Position numbers and translations under genes: made by a program. 64,000 nt of DNA from Allacma fusca. Its lineage: Eukaryota > Arthropoda > Collembola > Symphypleona > Sminthuridae. Below are positions 35,560 to 49,269 of this stretch, piece by piece. Under the pieces are notes generated by a model. It was not told where the DNA came from. It did no database searches and worked only from the letters and a program-made list of their open reading frames with translations. Position 1 is the first letter of the stretch; every line of letters starts with the position of its first letter. The stretch lies in assembly GCA_947179485.1 (NCBI GenBank), contig OX359245.1, positions 68,497,067-68,561,066 of the forward strand. The letters are read 5' to 3'.

Positions 35560-37320
35560 AATTTCCACATTAAAAATCCGAAAAAAAGGGTTTCACGTTC
35601 CCGACCCCTGTGTTCCCAAAAATTGACGCAGGTCAATCAAATAAATCTTAAAAAATTCAGAAATGAATTTCATACAACTTAGGGGAATCAAATATAAATT
35701 ACTCCTTTACTTGGTATAAGAACTATAAGGAAGGACAATGTTTTGTTCTACCTTGTACTGCATATTTTATAAACACTTCCCTTCCAGTGTTTTCAAATCG
35801 TTAGGGAAATTTCCAAGCTTTTATATACATATATTTACAGAGGAAAAAAAACAAGGATTTGTTTGACATTTTAAACCCACCCAGCCCTAAATTCAAGGAA
35901 GACTAGCGTAAGCTTTTGTGACACTCGTCTCCAAACGACTCGTTACACTTGTGACTTGTGGAGATTTGCACCGTGCTAATGGATCCCATGTGAAAAGACA
36001 ACCTGGATTGTTCCATTTCAGCCACTTTCAAGCATTCCTTAATTTCATCTTTGAGATGAGAACCCCAAAAAAAGAGAATTCTCTCAGATTTTTCTTCTAC
36101 ATGTACAGACACTCACAAATGATTTGACTCCCTTTAAATTGGCTCTGTATTCCGGCGAATTTTCTAAAAATTCTCACATTGCCCCATATTAAAAAAAAAT
36201 TTGCTCCCATTGAATTTAATACCCAGTTCCAGGTCATTGAGGTCAAAGTATGAAAATAAATTGTAGTTGCGTATTCTGTTCTAAACCCTGTATCTGAATA
36301 AAATTCTGAAGCGCAACATCTCTGGTGAAAACATTTCAGAGGAAAATGTTCAATTAACTAAGTTTTTCAAGTTTTAATAAAAACCAAAAGTAGATTTCTC
36401 AAATTAAATACATGCAAATTACCGATAAGAAGGAAAGTTTCGGACATACCATGAAATGAGATTTTTTAAAGGGTTGTTTGCAATTTTGTACGGTATGAAT
36501 TTTTCTTTGCCGAAATTTTGTTAAACAAGTGGGCGGAATTAAATTTTGGACTTTGGCGGCTTTGCGTAAAATTATAGGGGCTTTTACAAAGGGCGGGCAC
36601 TGTACAGGTAGATTGAGCTGTGTGATCTTCAGACTAAAGGGAAAGCATTAAAAAAGAGACGGAGCCTGTGGTGCATTGGGGTTTTGTGGTGGAAGGGAAA
36701 GCTGTGGGAAATCCCATTAAGCCCGAGTCCCTTGCATGGAAGTGAATAATTCAGATTCTCATGTGAGACAGGGTCGGAGCTAGAAGTGACTTTATTCTCA
36801 CGGTTGTCATTAATTTGGCGGAGTCGTCCTCTTTTCTCCCCATACCATAAAAAAAAATCCACTTGAATGAGAAACTTCTCATTTATTTTTCCTTCTTATA
36901 GAAATCCTATATAAGAAAAAAATTCTGGGACTTTTTTTTTCCAAATGAAATACTTTAGAAAAAAAGTCGGATTTTTTTTCAAGATATAGATGTATGCAGT
37001 AATGAATGATGTGTTACTTGAGGTATGAACGAACGTCCTGGCAGTTTTTGCTGAATGGACTCCTTTTGATGAAATTAATGAGGAAAATATGGAATGTAAT
37101 TTCCTATTTGAGTCCATTGTAAGGAAAAGTGTCGTCCTTTTCTTTCCCGGGGAAATAAAAGGAAGAGCCGTTGGAAATTCTCGGGAGCAATTAATGTAGT
37201 AGTTCGTGATATCGGAATGAGACAGGTTGAATCAAGTGCCGCTTTTGGAGAAGCAATTGGGAAGTAGTGTTCGGGTGAGGGAGAGTAAATTCGTGGTCTG
37301 GAGTTGAAGTTTGGTGCAGA
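35560..37320. other. intergenic, nothing recognised
   Basis: AT-rich with short ORFs only. Confidence 0.4.
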
Positions 37321-37329
37321 TTGGGGCTC

Positions 37330-38750
37330 AACTTGATCTTGATCTAAACTTGAGCATTTTCTGACTTTGAGCTGGATTTACACTTGAATTTGAAAGGAAT
37401 GTACACTTGACTTACACTTGAATTTGAAAGGAACGTACACTCGACTCCCAGTTGAACTTGAAACGAACTTACACTTGACTAGCACTTGGACTTGAAACGA
37501 ACTTACACTTGACTAGCACTTGGACTTGAAACGAACTTACACTTGACCAGCACTTGGACTTGAATTGACCTTGTCCTTTACTCATACTTGAAATTCAATT
37601 GAACTTGCACTTGTCCCAAAACTTGACTCGTACTTACTACTACACTTGACACAAATTGGGATCATCCTTGGATTTGAATTGAACTTGCACTTGGACTTGG
37701 ATTGAACTTGCACTTGACCCCAACTTAACTCATAATTGAACTCGCACTTGACCCAAACTTGACTCATAATTGAACTTTCACTGGACCCAAACTTGACTCA
37801 TAATTGAACTTTCACTGGACCCAAACTTGACACATAATTTAACTTTCACTGGACCCAAATTTGACTCATAATTGAACTTTCACTGGACCCAAATTTGACT
37901 CATAATTGAACTTGCACTGGACCCAAATTTGACTCATAATTGAACTTGCACTTGACTCAAACTTGACTCGTATTTGAACTTCAATGGAAATTGCACTTGA
38001 CCCAAACTTGACTACTATTTGGACTTAAATGGAACTTGCACTTGACTTGTACTTCAACAAGAAATTGACCTTTCATTTGACTCAAACTTGAACATACTCT
38101 AAACCGTCCTAATACTCGATTCAGAATATTTTACAAGATGAGACCTTAAACTTGACTCAAACTTGAATATGAATTGCCCTTAAACTCGATTGAAATTTGC
38201 GTTTGAACTGAACTTGAACTCGCTTGAAATTACAACGTTATTTGACCTCAAGCTTGGCTTAATTTTCAAATGGATTTACCCCAAACTTGAATAATAACCC
38301 CTTAAGCTGTCCTTACAATATGACGATCTGTTACCCCAAATCAAACTTGAACTTGAATTGAACCCAAACTCACCCAAAATCCCCCTTCACTTGACGACAA
38401 CCAATTCTAAATCGTCAACTTGACTTCTAATAAACAGAATCTACTTAAGATTAAGCTACAAAGCTCCTTCCTTCAGAAAATTATTGCAAACTTCAACTTG
38501 ATTGTTCACTCCACTTGAAATCGTCCTTGACATTTAAACCCCAACCTTAAACCATAACTTCAACTCGAAATTAAGCCTCACACCACCTCCATACTTGATA
38601 TTCACCTCAAATCTCAGCTTACCCCAAATCCTAAAATCCATCCCACCCAAACAAAAACTCAACCCAACAAAATACTTCAACTTCAACCTGTCCTTTCCAC
38701 CACTTGAACTTGACTCAAGCTTCAACATTTAAACTCCTCCTACATTCTAT
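37330..38750. repeat. ACTTGA-word array with a 34-bp core
   Basis: The core at about 37750-37965 holds six or seven copies of a 34-bp unit beginning GACCCAAACTTGACTCATAA. Around it, ACTTGAACTT, CACTTGACC and AACTTGAACT words continue with decreasing order. The same word, in reverse, forms the arrays at 57.8-59.5 kb. Confidence 0.88.
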
Positions 38751-38759
38751 ATACCTATA

Positions 38760-40570
38760 ACCGTCTGATTTTAATTAATGTAAATTTCACCACATTCAGC
38801 CCCAACCAAACACCATCCTTCACATCCAACGTGTCAAACATCAAAAGAATTACCACAAGAGACTAAACTTGAAGCTCAAACTAGACTTAACTCCTGTCAA
38901 GTCTGAAACTTAACCTTGACCGACGCCTTCTCTCAAAAGGTGGTTACTGCTCAAGCCTCTTTTCTCAGAGGTGATTAATGACTGTCAATCCGACTGAGCC
39001 AACCGCAGGACACAAGGAAAGAGGAAAAGCATAGGGTTTAATGAGGAACCTCAATTCCAGCCTCTCTGCTTCTCTCCTTCAAACATTCCCGCATTCGTTC
39101 TCTTCTAAAAATGTAAAATCACCCAAGCCTTCATATATACATATACTCAACCGCTCAAGTCCTATACATGCTGAGGAGAGCCGTGATTTTAATAGAATGT
39201 CATTTCCGCGCGAACGTCTTCCAGCAAGTTAACTTCCCCTTCCATTCATTACAATGCTTCCAAAAGTCATCCCTTCCAGTCCCATTCAGCCCAGATTCCC
39301 GCCGATTGTTCAAATTGCAACTCATTCCCCACAAAAGGAGCTTCCCTTCCTATCGTACACAAACTCATGCTTTCCCTTCTCCACAGAAGACATTTGGATG
39401 CTGAGGCTGTAATTTCCCTCCGTTTTCAAAATAATGCATTTTAAGCATTCTCTATCTCTATACACTTGACTGTGTCTGGAAATGTCGTTCTCAATTTATA
39501 TAGAGGGTATGAACATATGACTTATCTCACACAGTCATACTCGGACATGTATAAAATAATCCCATGAGGTTCGGTAAAAGACTTACTTGTAAAGGAGATT
39601 TTTTTTTTTTTTGAACCACAACTGAATCCACTGTTAGAATTCAATGTTAAAAAGTACTTCAAGAACGCTCGTACAAATCTTCAAACGTACGTCTTGATTC
39701 GAAGAAATCTTAACCCAGAATTATTAAACCCAAGCTAAGCCAAATTACTAGTGTTTAAATACTTATTCTAATTAGGATAACGTATCATAAGCTATACATA
39801 CAAAGTAAAGCATAGTCAAACTGCCCGAATCATGTATTCAGAATGTGCATCGATGTAACACTGGGTTACGGAATGAAAAGATCGTAAGCTGTAAATTGAA
39901 TCGTTTGAAATTAGACGTGAACTGAAAGCTACATCGGCATAAACTGATTTTACGAGGTCTCTTGGGATTGTAAGTGGAATGGGATGTTGAGCGATTTCGC
40001 ATCGATGCGATTCAATGCGATTTGCCTGAATTCCGATGCAGTTCTATGGAAAATTTGAGTGTCAAAAATTTACTACGAGGGATTTTTAGGAAAACGTTGC
40101 ATTTGTTCAAAGTATATTGGTGCTTGATCGATGTGCATCGTGGAGAATGCACCGAAGGGGGCCATTGCATCGGAAGTTTTTTACTTTTTTCTTTGGAATT
40201 AAGAAATCTTTCTGTGGTTGGAATGTAAATGGAGCTGGAATTGTTTTTTGAGGTTGAGTGAGAAGGTTTATTGTGGGGGGGAATGTTTGGAGTGGACTGT
40301 ATATCTACAGATTTGTGGAGAGAAGCAATTGTGAGGGGTACAGGGTACTCTTGCTCACCTTAGCCTAACTATACAGATATATATACCTGAGATTAATCCG
40401 TTAGTCGGAGCCGCCCTTTGAAAGGAGGCCGGTTTGGAAAACAAGAGTCTTATTTCGTCCATTTGGCCAGATTGAATGTTCGAGCACGCTCATGTAATTT
40501 CCAGTATTATTTTGTATACAGGCGGGTGAGTGATGTATAGAGTAACCAATGCTGGGATTTTGAGGGGAGA
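38760..40570. other. intergenic, nothing recognised
   Basis: Includes CT-rich stretches around 39000-39400 with short ORFs. No domain recognised. Confidence 0.4.
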
Positions 40571-40577
40571 TTGTGTT

Positions 40578-40597
40578 TGTGTGTGTGTGTGTGTGTG
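40578..40597. repeat. (GT)n microsatellite
   Basis: About ten GT dinucleotides. Confidence 0.9.
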
Positions 40598-41339
40598 GAA
40601 AATGGAGCGGAGGAAAATCGGAAGGGAACGTGCTGAGAAACTCATTGAGGATTTTGGAGCGTGTGCAGGAGCTTGTGTCTCATTTTTTCCCTTTCCCTTT
40701 CCATCTCCAAAAGCCAAGCAATAAATGAGCAACATTTCTCTGTCTGGACTCAGTCTGCCTGGAATCTTTACGGGTTAAAGATATTTCAAGGGAAAGGATT
40801 TCTTGGGATATTTCTGGACGGAAATTTGCGCTCTATGTTTGGAAAAAGTTGTGCCAAAAAAGTTGGGGAAGTTACGCAGTGTAATTTATCATAGGACCGA
40901 AAGTGCAGATTTATTGAGTCAGCACCAACGCTTTTCTGGGGTAGGTTGTCCCTATTTGATGTATAGTTGGTTCTAGATATTATTGTAAAATATTCTAATG
41001 GATTTTATATACAGAATGTAGGGATCGATAAAGTTTAGGATATTTGCCAAATTTTTGGAATACTTTGGACATTTTTGAGATGTTTTTCTGGAAAATTTGG
41101 AAAAAGTTGCGGTGGAAAGATTTTTCCAGTTTAAAGGAAACATTTTTGCAAATTTTGTGCGAAATCAATTGGAAATATTTTAGCAGAGTAACTTTTGTAG
41201 GAATGCATGTCAAAGTATGGTGTAAAAAAATTTCAAAATTTTAGGACATGTGTTGTAACTTTTTTTATTAAACATGATTAACGTTTTTGCAGCAGTTTGT
41301 AGTTGCAGTTTTTGCTGAGGTTTTTGAAAATGTTCGAGT

Positions 41340-42190
41340 CAAAATGTTAAATGGTTTTGTTACATTTTGTGGGTATGTCTAAACCTTTGAAAATATTGTT
41401 TAAATTTATTCGAAATTTTGGGTGAATTTTTTAAAATTCTTGGGTAAATTTGGTAAAACGTTTGAGTAAATTTGTAAGAAATTTTGGGTACATTTTGTAA
41501 AAGTTTAGGGTTTATTTGGCTGAACGTTTGAGTAAATTTTGTAGAATTTTTGGGTCATTTTGATAAAACGTTTGGGTAAAAGTTTTAGAATTTTGAGTAA
41601 ATTTTGTAGAACTTTTGGGTCATTTTGATAAAACGTTTGGGTAAAAGTTTTAGACTTTTGAGTAAATTTTGTAGTATGTTTGGATCAATTTTGATAAAGC
41701 GTTTGGGTAAAAGTTTTAGACTTTTGAGTAAACCTTGTGGAAGTTTCGGTTGACGTTGTTAGAAATTTTGGGCAAATGTGTTAAAAATTTGAGTTTAATT
41801 CGATATTAATTGGAACCTTTAGGTAAATTCTGTAGAACTTTTGGGTTAATTTTATATAATTTTTGTGCAAAATTTGTAGACGATTTGAGTTAAATTTGTG
41901 GAACTTTTGGGTAAATTTTGTAGAACGTTTGGGTGAATTTTATAGAATATTGGATTAAGCGTTTGGTTCAATTTGTTAGAAATTTTAGGTTTCCATTTAA
42001 GAAAATTTGAAACCATGTGTTGGATTTTTTGGTCCATTTTTTAGAAACTTTTTAGAAATCTGTGGTTGATTTTTTAGAAATTTTTGGTTGATTATTAGGA
42101 ATTATAGGTTCATTTTTTAGAAATTTTTGGTTGATTTTTAGGAATTATAGGTTCGTTTTTTAGAAATTTTTGGTTCATTTTTTTATAAAT
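41340..42190. repeat. degenerate array, about 22-bp unit (GGGTAAATTTTGTAGAACTT type)
   Basis: TTTGGGTAAATTTTGTAGAA and TTTTGGGTCATTTTGATAAA alternate, then degrade into GGTTGATTTTTAGAAATTTT units after 42040. No ORF. Confidence 0.85.
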
Positions 42191-42199
42191 TTTCCTTCG

Positions 42200-45100
42200 A
42201 TTTTTCAGGAAATTAGCTTGCTGATGTTTTAAATTTTAAATACTTTTCTTGAAAATTTGTGACAAATTTCTAAACATTTTCCCACAAAATGCATTCGAAT
42301 TTTTCCAGTGTATTTTGCAGGTAATTACTTATACCCCAGTTTCTTCTGCGTTGAAAATACCCTGACACAAATCCCTCAGGAAAATCAAACTCCCTCTAAA
42401 TTATTCCAAAACCCAAAGGTAACTAAAAATTTAAAAGAGCATAATCTATAATATTCGAGCCAGCTTGATCCTCCCTAAGAATTTTTGCAATTGAAAAAGA
42501 TTTCTTCCCATTTGAAAAAATAAAGTTTTGTTGAAAAAAGTTCAAAGATTCGGTTGAATATCAATTACACCAAGGAGCATTCATCACAAGGCGAAAAAAG
42601 TGAATTTTACTTTGAAGTTTTAATGACTAGAAAAGTTTCTGAGTGTAAAAACCTCTCGATTAACTCCCTCCATTCCAAAGAACCCCTTGGGAAGTTAGCT
42701 GTTGTCAAACTTGGCTCATATGTTTTGGGGTAAAACATCCAGTGATGAAAATATCTCCCACAAAAGAAAACTCATTGGCCCTTTTTTTTTAATTTCTGAA
42801 GTCAAAAGTTCAGAACTAAATTAAGACCTGGACTGGAAATTTTTTACAAAAAAACTCACTTTGCGGATTTTTTATCCCAGTCCGAATTTAATTAATTCGC
42901 TAAATTAGTTCTTTGGAAAGGCAGAAAACTAAGTTCAATGGAAACATTTTCCCAATGTGAATGTCATAAGAAATTTTCAAAAATTAGGGCAAGTTAAAAT
43001 AATAAATACAGGTTTTCTATAAATATTTTTATAATTGTTTTTGCAACATTTGAATTTTTTTTGTCACATTTAAAGCTTGGAAAATTTTACCCCTAAATCA
43101 TAAATTTTTTAAGGCTCAATAAAAACAAGTCATGGGTTCACAAAACAGGGAAACTCTGAGTTCCCTTTGGAATAAAAAAGCGGCTAAAGTCCAGGAATGA
43201 TTTTTGCTGTGCTTTTGTTTCCCTATAATTTTTCTGACAAGACTGACAGACTCAGATGACAAGTATGTTCGCTTTGAGTCACTCACAAGACAGTTGTCCA
43301 CTAAATCACGTCCATTGTGCTCCTATATGTAGTGTAACAACGTTTTTGATTGTTTCCTATTTTCCCCAAAAGGCCCACATGTGCCGAGTCAACCATGTCA
43401 AAAATTATGACAGATGGAAAAACGCATAGGAAAAAAGCACCATCTGGAATTTTTTTTACCTCCAAACATCCGCTCCATTTGTAACCGCAACGCGTCAATA
43501 CTTGGCCTGGTTTTTGGCCAGCGAAATTTAACCCACTCCCCAAAAATATGACGCACACATTTGTTTCAAAATTGCTCCCCAAAAAACAAAAACATTTTAA
43601 AACAATTTTTAAAAATTTTGAGACATTCCCCCAAATTTTAAATGTTCACAAAAAATCGCGCCAAATTTTAAAGAAACGTTTTTATAAAACAAGACAATTC
43701 CCTAAAAAGCGTTTTAAATTTTTCGTACAAAAAACACAAAATTTGAAAACAATTTCCCCCAAAAAGGTTCAAAATTAAAAATGTAATTACAAAAGATATT
43801 TTATGGGCAATCTGAGAAAAACCGATTTTTGTAATTATTGAAAAAATCTAAAACGTTTTTGTAACTTCTAAAATTTTACCGACGTAAATTTTGACCAAAT
43901 CTTTTGAAACTATGTTGCAAAATATGGGAAAAAATTTGTAACTTGTTTTCCCCTTAAAAATCCCTAGTTGAGTAAAATTTCCTGGGAAAAAAATAAAGTA
44001 AAATTTTTTCCTCTCATTATTCTTTCACATGCCCATTTGTCTAAATGACTTGAGGGGGTAAAAAACTTCTGGCTCTGGAATTGCCCATTGTTTTGATACC
44101 CCAAGCTTTTGAGGTTACAAAAACCAATTTTTTTTTTGCGGAATCAGATTCTTCTTTTTTTCCCTTTTCCACACAGAATAATACATTTGTATGTAAATCC
44201 ATACACATACAATTTTTTCTATTAATTTGTCTGCTTCAGGAAGCTCACTCCTGCACCGAAACCAGAATTTGTGTTTTTGCATAGAAATCCATCAAAAGTT
44301 GTTTTTTTCCTGAGGCTGAAGATAACAGTCCAGAATTTCTCGAATAAAATTTTACAACTCGGTACTTTCCCTGTTGTTTTTTTTGAATGGAAGGAAAACT
44401 TTCATGGTTTGGTTAAAAACTTTAGTACAAACAGTTTCAAAAATATACACGTTTTTTTTTGCGCTGAGTGAAAACTGTGTATTTAGACCCTTTTGCTTTC
44501 AAGGGGGAAAAAAATACTGGGAGGATTTTCCTTCCTTCTGTTCGCGCAAAACGTGGACGTAGCATCATAAAAAATTTGAGGGCGGCTGGACGTGCAGGCA
44601 ATGGAACATATGTACGCTTTGGGAGTAACATGCGGAATTTGAATCCAGACTGTATATTTCGGGTTGATTGAATTATGTATAGGTATTGGATTGAGTTGTG
44701 CATATTTGTAAGGGAGTGAAGGGAATTTTGGATATATCTCACTCTCCGTCCTCCCATTATGATTTAAATGGAGTCTGACGGGGGGAGACGAGAGTTGGCA
44801 TAAAATCAAAAGCAACTCCAAAACTTCATGTCTCTATTTCAGCCCCATTCATTGTACAGGAGCAATCCCCTTAAAAGAGCCCAATCCCAGGATAAAGTAC
44901 AGAAACATGAGTTTTCATGTCCATTCAAATTATTTCAATCTGGACGGTAAAGGAGAAGCGTGCAGTGCATTTCGGATATAAGGGCAGTTGCGTTTAAAAT
45001 TTTTAGGAAAATTTTGCCTTGAATTTTGATTCCCTTCCATTTACGAAATTTTTTTTTTTTAAGTTTCCAGGAATTTTTTTCCTTTAGGGACTGTTGGAAA

Positions 45101-45440
45101 TATAGGGGAATGGAGAAAGTAGGCCAGGACCTTGCTGTTGTTGATTCGATGGGGGATCTTTGTCTCAAAATCAATAAGTTATGTATTCAAGGTGGAATTG
45201 CCTTTCCAGTGTTATTTGGGGCTTTGCCTTGGATTCTTCAGTGATTGGGAAAAGTTGGGTGTACAGTGAGTCGTTGGAAATTTTGAATAAAGTTTGAGTT
45301 TCATTACCTATTTAACGCCTGATCTTGACTGTTGGAGTCTCCTGGCTTTTGAAAGCTAGGAATTAAATGCAGGCTTTTTTAATTTAAAAAATGTTGTAAT
45401 TATTATTAAAATTAATAAATTTTAGTTTCAATGGAGTTTA
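42200..45440. other. intergenic, nothing recognised
   Basis: Low-complexity AT-rich DNA rich in AAAATTTT words around 43560-43900. Short ORFs on both strands have no recognisable domain. Confidence 0.4.
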
Positions 45441-45454
45441 AAAAATAATGGGAT

Positions 45455-45700
45455 TGAATTTGCTCAAAACGTTTAATGGGGGAAAATGTGCTCGAAACAT
45501 TTATTGTGAAAACAGTTGTTCAAAAAATTTATTGTGAAAAAAGTAGCTTAAAATATTTATCGAGGAACAATTTGCTCAAAACATTCATTGTGAAAAAAAT
45601 TGCTCAAAAAGTTTAATGGGAAAAATTTTGATTAAAACATTTTTCGGGAAAAACTTTGCTCAAAAAATTTATTGGGAAAAATATTTTGTCAAATATTTAC
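45455..45700. repeat. degenerate 27-28-bp tandem array (TTATTGTGAAAAAATTGCTC type)
   Basis: About nine units of the form TTTATTGTGAAAA then TTGCTCAAAACA. Same layout and period as the larger array at 47350-48200. Confidence 0.8.
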
Positions 45701-45704
45701 CAAT

Positions 45705-47345
45705 ACTTGGCAAAAAATTTACCCTTATTTTGGCAAAAATGTTACAATATTTTGGCAAAAATTTACCAAGCCTTTGGCAAAATTGCACCAAACATTTACA
45801 AAAACTGTACCAACTGCCCTCAAAGCCAATCAAATTTTTAAAAAAACCATTCGAATTTTAAAAAATTTAAAAATATTCGACTAATTTGCATGCAAAATTT
45901 ACCAAACGTTTCCCGAAAATTTTAAGCAATTGTGCCCTAAAATTTTATCAAAATAATTCCCGAAACCTGCCAACAAAATTTTGGGTTTGATGACCATAAA
46001 AAAACTAACAAGCGTTTTGTTTAATCATAATATTAATTAGAATTATACCAAATTTTAAGAAAGTTACACCAAAAATTTAAATTGAACTTGAACAATATTT
46101 TAAGCAAAAACTAGTCTGTTCATAAAAAAATTTAAAAAATTCCCTAGGGACCCGAAACCCTCTCAGCAAAAGAATCGTAGTTTCTCCTTTATTGAAAAAA
46201 ATAGTAAAAATTCCACTGGATTTGTTTCCCTTACTTTCGAGAATCTCAGTGAGAGCAAGTCCTAACCAAGTTAAATGTATTGGAGAAACGGACGACAACG
46301 GAATACAAACTCTGGGTTTCTCGCGTCAACAGCTCCAGACATAAGAGGGGAAAAAAATAGGAGAGGATGCTCAGCATTGGATTTTTATTATTTATATACG
46401 AATCAGCGCCTCTCTCCCTCTTCCCTCAAGAAAAAGGAATCTTGGGTGGAGAAACGCTCCATAAACGTTGGAAGGGCGCATTAAAAACCTCTCTCTTGTT
46501 CTGTTTTTCTTGGACATGTGGCCATGGTCATATGTCCCATGTTTTTCTTTCGCTCTGTCAAGTCCTGGCAAAGTGCAATTTCTCATCTGCCCATTTATCA
46601 GCACACACACACATATACAGATCCATGGTGTAATAAAAGCTCTGACTTTTTCCCACACCGTATTTTCAGTCAATGTATTTCCTCTGAAGTTATTTATTTC
46701 CCTTGGACTTTTCTATTTATTTTTTTCCCCAAAATTTCTCTTCATAATATTTTATCCCCCAATTTTTTGAACAAATTTTCAAAGATTATAAAATGTTCGG
46801 AGGTGAAGATTTTGTATACGCAAATTTGCGGGATCTAATTTAGAAGTAATTTTCTGGAAGAGCAGGAGCGAAAACGGTTATGAAAATTGGGGCTGGGAGC
46901 GAAAGTGAAATTTTGATCCGACATTCATAATAGGGACTTGTAGTTAATTTGTTAGCCTGTGAATATGTACATGGCTCCGGACATTTCAATCTGCACAAGG
47001 CCATAAAGTCAACAGGGCTTGAGTTATTACTTGCTCAAATGTCGGATCTTTACAAGGGACTTCTCTCGACTCGGGCTTTGATTAATTAATCTTGAAAATT
47101 TGTCTCGTAGATTAAAAGCCCTTGTCATGAGTCATTTCCATCTGGATTTTTCGCAGTCTCTTCTCCTCTCCAAATAAATTTAGTAGTTGCACTTAAACCC
47201 ATTGGGAAATTTGTAGGAGTTACTTTTAGTGTTTCAAAAATGTTTGAGGGCGGGAAATTTATTGACACAAAAATATTTGAAGTGAAAATTTATTTTCTAA
47301 CAAAATTTTAACCATTTGAAGTCCGCAAAATTTATTTTAAAAATG
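45705..47345. other. intergenic, nothing recognised
   Basis: Includes a short TTTACCAA/TTTTGGCAAAA word cluster at 45705-45800. No gene supported. Confidence 0.4.
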
Positions 47346-47349
47346 TGTA

Positions 47350-48205
47350 GGAAAAGTTCATCGGGAAAAAATATGCTCAAAAAATGTATTGGGGCAAAAT
47401 TTGTTAAAAAAAATTATTGGGGCAAAATTTGTTTAAAAAAATTATTGGGGCAAAATTTGTTAAAAAAAATTATTGGGGCAAAATTTGTTTAAAAAAATTA
47501 TTGGGGCAAAATTTGTTTAAAAAAATTATTGGGGCAAAATTTGTTTAAAAAAATTATTGGGGCAAAATTTGTTAAAACAAATTATTGGGGCAAAATTTGT
47601 TTAAAAAAATTATTGGGGCAAAATTTGTTAAAAAAATTATTGGGGCAAAATGTGTTAAAAATTTTATTGGGGCAAAATTTGTTAAAAAAAATTATTGGGG
47701 CAAAATTTGTTAAAAAAAATATTGGGGCAAAATTTGTTAAAAAAATATTGCGGCAAAATTTGTTAAAAAAATTATCGGGAAATTTTTTACTAAAAGCATT
47801 TGTCGGAAAATTTTTTTCTAAAAACATTTATTGGGAAATGTTTTTCTAAAAACATTTATCGGGAAATGTTTTTCTAAAAACATTTATCGGGAAATGTTTT
47901 TCTAAAAACATTGATCGGGAAATTTTTTTCTAAAAACATTTATCGGGAAATTTTTTTTAAAAACATTTATCGGGAAATGTTTTTCTAAAAACATTTATCG
48001 GAAATTTTTTTCTAAAAACATTCATTGGGAAAACGTTTGCTCAAAAAATGTATAGGGAAAACGTTTGCTCAAAAAATGTACAGGGAAAACGTTTGCTCAA
48101 AAAATGCATAGGGAAAATTTTTTCCCAAAACATTTATTGCGAAAAAGTTTGCTCAAAAAATGTATTGGGACAAAATTTTCTTACGAAATTTATCGGGATA
48201 CAAGT
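47350..48205. repeat. 28-bp tandem array with three sub-blocks
   Basis: 47395-47775: units of GGGGCAAAATTTGTTAAAAA plus ATTATT, about 13-14 copies. 47780-48010: units of ATCGGGAAATGTTTTTCTAA. 48020-48200: units of GGGAAAACGTTTGCTCAAAA. All keep a period of about 28 bp, so the blocks look like local homogenisation of one ancestral unit. Confidence 0.92.
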
Positions 48206-48209
48206 TTTC

Positions 48210-49250
48210 TAGAAAAATAGAATTCCCATAAAACGTCTCTCAAAAAAGGTACAATGACAAAATATCTCTAATTTTCCAAAATGTACCAAACCCCAGAGGG
48301 TCTCAAAGTATAAAAAATGTTTGCAAAATGTTTTTTAAACGCTTGAACTTTTTCTTGAAAATTGCCCCAGAAATTGCTAAATTTGTCGCAAAACTTGAAC
48401 ATTCCATATTTTTGCATAAAACTAAATTATGACCTTAAAAGCAACCTAGTGTTGGAGGTAATCCATTGAAGAAAATAATTTACACGGCTAAGCACGTACA
48501 CTGCAAGTATCCTCGGAAATGTGAAATTTCCCCTGGGAGCCCATATTTGTATTATTGTAAAAAAATGTTGTTTTTTTTGCTCCGGCCCTCTTTCCAGTCC
48601 TAGGAGATTTTACAGTTATGGGAAAACTTTTGCATACGAAATCACCATGTTGAGAACATTAAGGGGGACAAAGTTGAGAAAAAAGGATTAAAATTATTAG
48701 GGCGTTGAAAAATCTTCCCCCAAAAAATTTCCTCAACCATAGAGCAATATAAAAGCAATGACTTTCCCCTTCCTTTGTCATTTTCCAAAGCACTCATAAG
48801 ATTGCCAATTTATTTGCTGGGACCAAGTCAAGCAATCGTTTTTGCCTTTTATGGACCCCCGGACCAAAACTCTGTACAATGTGAGTAAGACTCAAGTCTG
48901 TGTCCATAAAATTCGGACAATTCTAGTGGGGTTGCTCCTAAAAAATTTATATTGATAGCGTATTATGGATGAAACGTTTTTCCCTAATAAATTTCCCCCT
49001 GAACAAAGACCTCTAACATGTAATGGGAGGGTAATTTTTTGAAGTTGATAAAAATCGGAGAACAGAATTCAACGAGATTTTATTTCCTGGAATTTTTTTT
49101 CTTCAGGTAAAAAATATTATTTCCTTTGACGTCATGCAAAATCAAAGGAAAAATTTTATCCTGTTTGTTTTCAAGACTTTTGATGCAGAAAAAGGGTAAA
49201 ACGTGAATCTTTTGTAGATATTTATTTTTTCCTTTGAAAACACTTGAATT
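48210..49250. other. intergenic, nothing recognised
   Basis: AT-rich, no supported ORF or repeat. Confidence 0.4.
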
Positions 49251-49269
49251 TAAATGCAACCCGCGTTGA

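Noticed and set aside
44437..44821. Overlapping ORFs on both strands around 44.5 kb
   Set aside because: No domain, no splice structure, and several frames are open only because of local composition.
47529..47849. 106-codon ORF reading LGQNLLKKL repeats
   Set aside because: Produced by the 28-bp array drifting through frames; no start context or domain.
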